DNA of 5,166 nt from Microcaldota archaeon (lineage in GTDB: Archaea; Micrarchaeota; Micrarchaeia; Micrarchaeales; Micrarchaeaceae). Positions within the stretch are counted from its first letter, which is position 1. Each line of letters starts with the position of its first letter. Of this stretch, positions 1-5,080 are shown piece by piece. Below the pieces are notes generated by a model that saw only the letters and a list, made by a program, of their open reading frames with translations, was not told the origin of the DNA and made no database searches. The position numbers were made by a program, and so were the translations under genes. The DNA lies in assembly GCA_027344745.1 (NCBI GenBank), contig DAHWIS010000035.1:1-5166 (forward strand), read 5' to 3'.

Positions 1-2
1 CT

Positions 3-176
3 TATAAAAATTGCAATTACTGCAAGCGCAAGATATGCAATGATTGCATAAAGAGCTCGCAGCGCACATCAAAGATAAGCAAGCTAATCATATGCAAGGA
101 CTGCTGGTCGGATATGCGCAAGCGCAAGGCGTACAAGAGCAAAAGAGTGGTTTCTGCGGCGCAGCAGAAATCCTAA
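3..176 (+). CDS. C-terminal part of a six-cysteine zinc-finger-like basic protein (5' end outside window)
   Basis: The plus-strand frame beginning at base 3 stays open for 57 codons and stops with TAA at 174-176; the start codon lies before the window. The visible protein has three CxxC pairs: CNYC at residues 4-7 of the fragment, CNDC at 12-15 and CKDC at 31-34, giving the pattern C-x2-C-x4-C-x2-C-x15-C-x2-C followed by Trp. The rest is rich in Lys and Arg, with a basic tail (RKRKAYKSKR) ending in a short Ala/Gln segment. Regularly spaced Cys pairs of this kind usually bind one or two zinc ions, and the basic tail suggests contact with RNA, DNA or the ribosome; both are inferences. I do not recognise the family. 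The gene converges on ileS, and the two stop codons overlap by 4 bases (173-176). The ordered Cys pairs argue strongly against a chance frame. Confidence 0.8.
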   Translation, partial: YKNCNYCKRKICNDCIKSSQRTSKISKLIICKDCWSDMRKRKAYKSKRVVSAAQQKS

Positions 177-186
177 TCGCTTTTTT
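151..186 (+). terminator. Possible hairpin plus T-run terminator of the zinc-finger gene
   Basis: A perfect 7-bp inverted repeat, TTTCTGC (151-157) and GCAGAAA (164-170), encloses a 6-base loop. A run of six T follows at 181-186, five bases after the TAA stop. Archaeal RNA polymerase commonly releases at oligo-T on the non-template strand, so the T-run alone could end the plus-strand transcript. The hairpin lies within the last codons of the gene and the T-run within the last codons of ileS (read as AAAAAA there), so coding constraint could explain both. Confidence 0.35.
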
Positions 187-3100
187 CCAGCGTTATTTTG
201 AATGTTTCGTCCTGAACATTTATCTCTTTGGCGTCTTCATGTTCATTTTTCAGTTTGCTTACGGATACCGCATTGAGGCTCTTTTTTACCGTTTGGATGT
301 TTTTTCTAACGATCGCATCGGCAGACTCCATCACATCGTAATAAAGCCTTATTTTGTCCATCTTTTTCAGCCCCGCTTCTTTGCGCATCATCTGGAGTTT
401 GTGGATTAGGTCCCTTATGAAAGCTTCCTCTTTCATCTCTTCGCTTATCTCCGTGTTTATGCTGACTCTCCCATGCCTAAACAATGTAACATTGCTTTCT
501 AAGGCTTTTTTGACCTTAGTATAATGTTCCTGTCCTATCCTGAAAGTGCCCTTATCCGTATGCAGCTCGTAGTGTCCAAACCTCTCTACACTGCTGTCGA
601 GCTCTTCGGGGTTTATATGTTTCATTGCGTCTGCAACTATCTGGGCGTTCTGTTTGAAATCGGGTCCAAGCCTATGGAATACCGGCCTTATCTCCTCTTC
701 TGCATTTGCAGATTCGGATATCTTTATCTTTCTCACATTGCAATAGCTCTCTATTATGGGCGACATGTCCCGCAATGCCCTAAATGCGTCATCAGAATTT
801 AGTTCGAATGTAGCCGATTGAAGCGGCAACTTCAAAGGTATGTTTGCCCGTTCCCTGCTGTTCAGTACTGCAGTTATTGCCTCCCTGACAATACCAAATG
901 ATTTTTCCAAATCTTTATCTATATTTTTGACATTTGCCTTGGGCCACTTCTCGAAGAATACGCTTTCCTTGCTTCTATATCTTTCTAGGTATATCTTTTC
1001 CGAAGTGAACGGCGTTGCAATAGACAGGAGTATATTGGTTTTGTACAATGTATAGTCTATTATACCCAATACTATTTTTGCATTGTGCTTCTTCTGCGAC
1101 GAAAGTTTCCGTTTTGCTATTTTTAGGTAAAACCTGCTGAAGTCCTCGGTTATAAAATTTGACAGTGCAGTTATACCCTTATATGCCTCATAAGATTCAA
1201 GATGTGCAGTGACCTCCAGTACTACCGATTCCAGTCTGGATATAAGCCATTGCTCTTCGGGTTCAAGCAATTTGGTCGATATTTTTCTTTTTATTGAAGG
1301 TCTAAAGCCCAGTAATTGTTCGTACTCCCCTATCAAACTTGATATGTTGTGTATTATCATTGTCGTCCTTTCGGCATCTTTTATCTCATTCATTTTTAGC
1401 CTCATATCAAGCCATGGTGTATGTTGTACCGACCACAGTCTGAATGAATCTGCAGAGTTATCTTTTAGGAATTCTGATATGGATACATAATTGCCCAGCT
1501 TTTTGTGCATCTCGCGCCCTTCACTGTCCAATAACATCCCATCCACACCTATATTCTTATATGGATTCCTACCGTACGCCAAAACGCTTATTCTCAATAA
1601 TGATGAAAACCAACCCCTTAGCTGATCCTTTCCTTCAACTATATAATCTATCGGAAACAGGCGTGCAAATTCTTCATCGGTAAGACTTGCCCTGAAAGCT
1701 ATGCCCGAATCAAACCAAACGTCGAATACATCTGGAATCCGGTTCATAGCGTTTCCGCATTTAGGGCATTTTATGCGTATCCTGTCAATGTATGGTCTGT
1801 GCAGGTCTTTGAGTGCCAATACCATTGCAGGTTCTAAAGACAATGCCCTTAATTCATCTAACGAACCTATGGTGTGTAATGTATCACACTTTTTGCATTC
1901 CCATATAGGTATCGGGATATCCCAATATCTCTGCCTCGATATACACCAATCTGGTGCATTTTTAAGGACATCCGCCTGCCAATTCATGGCCTCTTTCGGA
2001 TGCCATAAAACTTTGCTATTTTCGCTTATCAATTTAGATTTTATCCGTTGTATGTCAAAGAACAACTGCGGGGTGGCTATATATATGACTTTGGTATCGC
2101 ATCTCCAGCAATGGGGATAACTGTGGGATATCAAACCCTTTTTTATCAAAGTTCCATTGAGTTCAAGATCCTTTATTATGGCCTCATTTGCATCACCGGG
2201 TACCTTTACGCCCTCGTATTTCCCCGCATCCTTTGTATATCTTGCATCGGCGGTTACCGGGGATATAATTGGCAGATGATTTTTTATGCCTATAGCATAA
2301 TCCTCTAATCCATGTCCCGGGGCTATATGAACAAGGCCACTCCCGTCGTCCATATTGACTAAGTCCGCCGAAAGTATTATTCTATGGTATCGCCTAAGCT
2401 CCTTTTGATTTGGTATGTTTTCTTCTAGAGGCCCAAAATAACTCACACCGTCTAATTCGCTTCCATAAAATTCTGCTTCTATAATTGCGCTCTCACCAAT
2501 AACATCAATCAATGCATCGGATCTTTTTTTTGCAATTACAAATCTTTTACCTTTTATATTTGCAATTACGTATTGCTCCTTCGGTTGAACTGCCACAGCG
2601 ATATTAGCCGGTAAGGTCCAAGGCGTGGTAGTCCATACAAGTAAATAGAGGTTTTCTGGAAGCTTTAACTTTGATTTAGCCGCAGAATTTGATACGTCCA
2701 CGTCAAGTGTGAAATATACCGACCAATCTTTTTCCTCTTTGTATTCAACTTCCATGGTGCCCTGTGCGAGCGATGTTTGGCAGTGGGGGCAATATGCTGT
2801 AGTCTTATTATTTTTATATACATATCCTTTTTCCGAAATGCGCTTGAAAATTTTCCATCCGCTTTCTATGTAACTGTTTGTGAACGGTAAATAAGGATGT
2901 TCGAAGTCGAGGCTTATTGCAAACCTATGAAAGTGTTTATCCATGCGCCCCATGAATGTATCTACATATTTTTTACATGCTTCAATGAATTTTTCTACTC
3001 CTACTACCGTTTCTAGTTCATTTTTTGCTTTTATGCCTAATTCTTTCTCAACCTTGTTTTCTATCGGCAACCCATGAACGTCATAACCCGCCATGTCTCT

Positions 3101-3316
3101 GACATCAAAACCATTGAATCTTTTGTATCTGATGTAAACGTCTTTTATTACTTTTATCCACATGCTTCCCAAGTGCAAATCGCCGGTAACATATGGCGGT
3201 CCGTCAAGGAAATAAAATTTCTTTTTCCCCTTGTTTATCATTCTTGTTTTATCTAAAATATTGTTTGATTTCCAGTATTCTTGCATCTCTTCTTCAATTG
3301 AATTAAGATCTTGCAT
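173..3316 (-). CDS. ileS: Isoleucyl-tRNA synthetase, archaeal type, with variant KMSKS loop
   Basis: This cytoplasmic class I synthetase charges tRNA-Ile with isoleucine using ATP and edits misactivated valine. The 1047 residues fit the usual archaeal length. In order: HIGH motif as HLGS (48-51) in DGPPYVTGDLHLGS; GYDVHGLPIE (77-86); first Cys pairs CPHC (176-179) and CWRC (403-406) flanking the editing domain; editing signatures WTTTPWTLP (228-236) and GSGLVHIAPGHGLEDY (325-340); SRQRYWDIPIP (460-470); second zinc site CKKC (474-477) and CPKC (517-520); DVWFDSG (532-538); KMSKS position EMHKK (602-606) followed by LGNYVS; then an alpha-helical anticodon-binding domain and C-terminal extension. 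The HLGS form is normal for archaea. The KMSKS change is odd: only Met and the second Lys (K605) remain. The ATG at 3316 fits because MQDLNSIEEEMQEYW is the expected first helix. No clear Shine-Dalgarno sequence precedes it. The frame is intact throughout. Confidence 0.98.
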   Translation of the reverse strand: MQDLNSIEEEMQEYWKSNNILDKTRMINKGKKKFYFLDGPPYVTGDLHLGSMWIKVIKDVYIRYKRFNGFDVRDMAGYDVHGLPIENKVEKELGIKAKNELETVVGVEKFIEACKKYVDTFMGRMDKHFHRFAISLDFEHPYLPFTNSYIESGWKIFKRISEKGYVYKNNKTTAYCPHCQTSLAQGTMEVEYKEEKDWSVYFTLDVDVSNSAAKSKLKLPENLYLLVWTTTPWTLPANIAVAVQPKEQYVIANIKGKRFVIAKKRSDALIDVIGESAIIEAEFYGSELDGVSYFGPLEENIPNQKELRRYHRIILSADLVNMDDGSGLVHIAPGHGLEDYAIGIKNHLPIISPVTADARYTKDAGKYEGVKVPGDANEAIIKDLELNGTLIKKGLISHSYPHCWRCDTKVIYIATPQLFFDIQRIKSKLISENSKVLWHPKEAMNWQADVLKNAPDWCISRQRYWDIPIPIWECKKCDTLHTIGSLDELRALSLEPAMVLALKDLHRPYIDRIRIKCPKCGNAMNRIPDVFDVWFDSGIAFRASLTDEEFARLFPIDYIVEGKDQLRGWFSSLLRISVLAYGRNPYKNIGVDGMLLDSEGREMHKKLGNYVSISEFLKDNSADSFRLWSVQHTPWLDMRLKMNEIKDAERTTMIIHNISSLIGEYEQLLGFRPSIKRKISTKLLEPEEQWLISRLESVVLEVTAHLESYEAYKGITALSNFITEDFSRFYLKIAKRKLSSQKKHNAKIVLGIIDYTLYKTNILLSIATPFTSEKIYLERYRSKESVFFEKWPKANVKNIDKDLEKSFGIVREAITAVLNSRERANIPLKLPLQSATFELNSDDAFRALRDMSPIIESYCNVRKIKISESANAEEEIRPVFHRLGPDFKQNAQIVADAMKHINPEELDSSVERFGHYELHTDKGTFRIGQEHYTKVKKALESNVTLFRHGRVSINTEISEEMKEEAFIRDLIHKLQMMRKEAGLKKMDKIRLYYDVMESADAIVRKNIQTVKKSLNAVSVSKLKNEHEDAKEINVQDETFKITLEKSD

Positions 3317-3363
3317 AATATCATCTATAAAAACTGATTTTGCATATCATTATTATAAGGCAA

Positions 3364-3373
3364 GATATAAAAC
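3364..3373 (-). promoter_or_regulatory. Probable TATA box of ileS
   Basis: On the minus strand this reads GTTTTATATC, a good archaeal TATA element. Its centre is about 52 bases from the ileS ATG, so with the usual spacing of about 26 bases transcription would start near 3342 and leave a leader of about 25 bases. A second AT-rich candidate on the same strand at 3323-3337 lies too close to the ATG to give a full-length message. Confidence 0.55.
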
Positions 3374-3383
3374 GTTTATATAC
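3374..3383 (+). promoter_or_regulatory. Probable TATA box of the membrane PLD-like gene
   Basis: GTTTATATAC contains the near-ideal TTTATATA at 3375-3382. Its centre is 22-23 bases before the TTG start at 3401, so the message would have essentially no leader. This spacing is slightly shorter than usual, so the true transcription start could fall a few bases inside the assigned gene start. It directly abuts the ileS TATA box on the other strand. Confidence 0.6.
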
Positions 3384-3400
3384 AGCTAACCGGTGTTATA

Positions 3401-3982
3401 TTGCTTAAAAAATCTGGTAATGCCTATAGCGGCAAAAACTCATACAAGCTTGTGGATGATTTTTTGTTAAGCAAGGGCAGGTGGTTGATGATAATATCCC
3501 CGTATGTGAGCGAATATTACATCAATAAGTTGCTCAAAGAGTCTAAAAAATCCAGGATATATATAATAACATCGAATAAGAACGAAGGCGTCCATGCTAA
3601 AAAATATTACCATCTGCCAATTATGGGATATATCAAACTTCTGGCGTCTGCGCTTGTCGTTGGTGTAGTCTCGTTGTTTTTCGGATATTATGCACTGTCC
3701 CTTTTGATAATCCAAATGATAGTACTTATAACCATACCGTACGCTATCATATTTGTGAAAATATTATTTTCTCAAGATCAAAAAATGGAGATACGTATAA
3801 GCAAGGCATTCATACATGAAAAGATTTACATATCGGAAAAGTCTGCCATAACTGGAAGCGCAAATCTCACATATTCTGGAATGCATAAGAACCTAGAGTA
3901 TATAAATGTAATAATAGAAAAAAAGAGGATTGCAGAGCTCAGGGCACATTTTAACTCTTTATGGAAAAATATAAAGGATTGA
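3401..3982 (+). CDS. Membrane-anchored phospholipase D superfamily protein, single HKD-like motif
   Basis: The 193 residues form one PLD-like domain split by a membrane hairpin. The N-terminal part (about 28-60) has the strand-helix-strand pattern LMIISPYVSEYYINKLL...RIYIIT seen at the start of PLDc_2-type domains. Residues about 77-123 are almost wholly hydrophobic, enough for two membrane helices with a short turn, with Lys/Arg-rich flanks on both sides that favour both ends being cytoplasmic. Then comes the catalytic-type motif H139-x-K141-x4-E146 followed by G152-S153-A-N155, where the family normally has Asp in place of E146. One motif per chain implies a homodimer if active, as in Nuc-type nucleases. 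The substrate, lipid or nucleic acid, cannot be told. The start is TTG at 3401, since no ATG or GTG lies in frame between it and the TAA at 3368; GTG at 3452 is a poorer alternative. It is divergent from ileS and ends one base short of the next convergent gene. Confidence 0.85.
   Translation: MLKKSGNAYSGKNSYKLVDDFLLSKGRWLMIISPYVSEYYINKLLKESKKSRIYIITSNKNEGVHAKKYYHLPIMGYIKLLASALVVGVVSLFFGYYALSLLIIQMIVLITIPYAIIFVKILFSQDQKMEIRISKAFIHEKIYISEKSAITGSANLTYSGMHKNLEYINVIIEKKRIAELRAHFNSLWKNIKD
3918..3924 (-). terminator. Possible oligo-T terminator for the SelB/EF-Tu-like gene
   Basis: Seven A on the plus strand give T7 on the minus strand, about 60 bases past the stop of the SelB/EF-Tu-like gene and inside the 3' part of the PLD-like gene. 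A shorter T5 lies at 3965-3969. Archaeal termination at oligo-T would allow either to end the minus-strand transcript. The A-run also encodes Glu-Lys-Lys in the PLD protein, so it may be only coding sequence. Confidence 0.28.
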
Positions 3983-3983
3983 A

Positions 3984-4883
3984 TTATATTATGATTCCCG
4001 ATCCGAATATCCGCGGCATTGCTGTCCTTACCAGCAGAACTTCGTCGCCCTTCTCGAACTGCGCCTCTCTGTCTAATTCAAAACTCGCAGACTTGCCATC
4101 GAATTCGTTCAGAGTGCCATTTATATAATCGAATCCGAACACAAGTAAGTATTTCTTGCCATTCTCTATTCTTTCTTGGTTGATATCTGAAAGTTTTATA
4201 TTAATTCTCAGTATTTTTGACTTTTGAAAAATTCTGTTTGATAATACATCCCCCTTTTCGATCTGTTCTGACGCTATGCCTTTCAATGCAACGCCCACCC
4301 TTACTCCTTTGCCTGCAGAGCTTATATTACGGTCCTGGCTCTGCAGTGACCTTATGGTTCCTTCTTTGCCATCTGGGGCATAAACCTTGTCATGCACCTT
4401 TGCTATGCCATACCTTACTATCCCTAAGCAGACCGTACCTATGCCTTTAACATCGAAAGATTTGTCCACATCGATCCTGAAATCTGTTTCTTCTGTTTTC
4501 TTGTCTACGTAGCAGCATTTCAATATCTCATTGAGTGCATTTTCCCTGCTTATGGTCTTTTTGCCACTGATGGAAATATTGGAAAGTAGTGCCGAAATAT
4601 CATTTTCATCCGTTATAAGTATATTTCTGTCAATGAGCGAGCATGCAATCAATATCTCGCCCAGATGCTTGTCTACGTTTTCTGTGCTTACTACGGATGT
4701 ATCTGCAATGAGAAGGGACTGGGCCACTGCGTGGAATTTAGCTTCTGCATCAGTCGGCGAAGCTATCACTATTGTATTGCCATTGTAAACTCCATTATAC
4801 AGCGTTATGCCGTTCTTAGAGCCTTCCTTGCCTAATGATTCGGCCAGTTTTGGGCTGTTTAATACAGCTACAACATAGTCCAT
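3984..4883 (-). CDS. SelB/EF-Tu-like translation factor paralogue with degenerate GTPase domain
   Basis: The 299 residues keep the architecture of a translational GTPase, but the first domain is reduced. Residues about 135-215 (FRIDVDKSFDVKGIGTV ... GVRVGVALKGI ... IEKGDVLS) match the domain-2 beta barrel of SelB/EF-Tu, including the 'virdvF.vkGiGtV' and 'v.v.l.gi....i.rGdvl' patterns. Residues about 222-299 look like domain 3 and end in PRIFGSG. The N-terminal 1-110 still echoes the second half of a G domain (SLLIADTSVVSTE ... HLGEILIACSLIDRNILIT), but has no P-loop GxxxxGK[ST], no DxxGH, and TDEND where NKxD is expected, so it should not bind or hydrolyse GTP. A role at the ribosome or with tRNA is inferred, not shown. 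It is not a true SelB, which has an intact G domain and an extra C-terminal domain. The ATG at 4883 has a Shine-Dalgarno sequence at proper spacing and an in-frame stop just upstream. Confidence 0.85.
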   Translation of the reverse strand: MDYVVAVLNSPKLAESLGKEGSKNGITLYNGVYNGNTIVIASPTDAEAKFHAVAQSLLIADTSVVSTENVDKHLGEILIACSLIDRNILITDENDISALLSNISISGKKTISRENALNEILKCCYVDKKTEETDFRIDVDKSFDVKGIGTVCLGIVRYGIAKVHDKVYAPDGKEGTIRSLQSQDRNISSAGKGVRVGVALKGIASEQIEKGDVLSNRIFQKSKILRINIKLSDINQERIENGKKYLLVFGFDYINGTLNEFDGKSASFELDREAQFEKGDEVLLVRTAMPRIFGSGIII

Positions 4884-4891
4884 TACTATAA

Positions 4892-4896
4892 ACCTC
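4892..4896 (-). promoter_or_regulatory. Shine-Dalgarno sequence of the SelB/EF-Tu-like gene
   Basis: GAGGT on the minus strand lies 8 bases before the ATG at 4883 and complements the archaeal 16S rRNA 3' end. It supports this start codon and shows the message has a short leader, unlike the neighbouring PLD-like gene, which appears leaderless. Confidence 0.6.
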
Positions 4897-4921
4897 TAAG
4901 CTCTAAAGATTATGCTGGCAA

Positions 4922-4932
4922 CATATATAAAG
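4922..4932 (-). promoter_or_regulatory. TATA box of the SelB/EF-Tu-like gene
   Basis: The minus strand reads CTTTATATATG, close to the archaeal optimum. The centre is about 44 bases from the ATG, so transcription would begin near 4901 and give a leader of roughly 17 bases that includes the GAGGT ribosome-binding site. The agreement of TATA box, leader length and Shine-Dalgarno position makes this the best-supported promoter in the window. Confidence 0.7.
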
Positions 4933-4941
4933 TTGCTATTG

Positions 4942-4981
4942 CCATAAAATAAGCTTTGCTCAGAAAGTCCATTTTATGGAC
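4942..4981. repeat. Nested inverted repeats between the divergent promoters
   Basis: GTCCAT (4967-4972) and ATGGAC (4976-4981) form a perfect 6-bp inverted repeat around TTT. Part of the right arm also pairs with an earlier copy: CCATAAAAT (4942-4950) is the exact inverse of ATTTTATGG (4971-4979), a 9-bp repeat with a 20-base spacer. The elements lie upstream of the core promoters of both flanking genes, where an operator could sit, but AT-rich DNA gives such repeats by chance quite often. Confidence 0.4.
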
Positions 4982-4991
4982 GGGCGCGAGA

Positions 4992-5001
4992 CTTTATAAG
5001 C
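4992..5001 (+). promoter_or_regulatory. Possible secondary upstream TATA box for the prepilin-like gene
   Basis: CTTTATAAGC resembles a TATA element and would direct a start near 5023, giving the prepilin-like gene a leader of about 50 bases. The box at 5039-5047 is a better match and better placed, so this one is either a minor promoter or a chance AT-rich stretch. Confidence 0.25.
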
Positions 5002-5038
5002 AGAATAGATTTTCCGAGCAGAATCATCAAATAACAAG

Positions 5039-5047
5039 CTTTAAATA
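5039..5047 (+). promoter_or_regulatory. TATA box of the prepilin-like gene
   Basis: CTTTAAATA matches the archaeal TATA consensus. With the centre at about 5043, transcription would start near 5070, within a few bases of the cluster of ATG codons at 5070-5089, so the message is probably leaderless or nearly so. Confidence 0.6.
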
Positions 5048-5080
5048 GGTGAAAACCCTCTTATTATAAATGGGATGCAT

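Noticed and set aside
44..409. Plus-strand open frame of 121 codons
   Set aside because: It lies mostly opposite ileS, and its first part is in a different frame from the cysteine-rich gene that clearly codes there; its product has no recognisable domain.
1499..1513. KMSKS loss as a sign of a pseudogene or frameshift
   Set aside because: The reading frame is unbroken over 1047 codons and the flanking residues (DGMLLDSEGR and LGNYVS) are the conserved ones, so it is a true substitution variant.
1701..2308. Open plus-strand frames opposite the middle of ileS
   Set aside because: These are antisense shadows of a fully conserved synthetase; the products show no motif and there is no promoter or ribosome-binding signal of note.
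3467..3715. Minus-strand open frame opposite the PLD-like gene
   Set aside because: The plus strand here encodes a convincing PLD and membrane segment; the antisense product is low-complexity with no motif.
4217..4788. Plus-strand frames opposite the SelB/EF-Tu-like gene
   Set aside because: Shadow translations rich in Ser/Leu/Cys with no domain; the minus-strand gene has domain matches, a TATA box and a Shine-Dalgarno sequence.
4960..5031. Possible minus-strand C/D box guide RNA (TTGATGA near 5030, CTGA near 4962)
   Set aside because: The box C has a mismatch at its first base, no convincing D' and C' boxes lie between, and the C-to-D distance is somewhat long; chance is likely in AT-rich DNA.
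4982..5040. tRNA-like start (GGGCGCGAG) in the intergenic region
   Set aside because: No T-arm GGTTCRA element, no acceptor pairing and no anticodon stem can be drawn.
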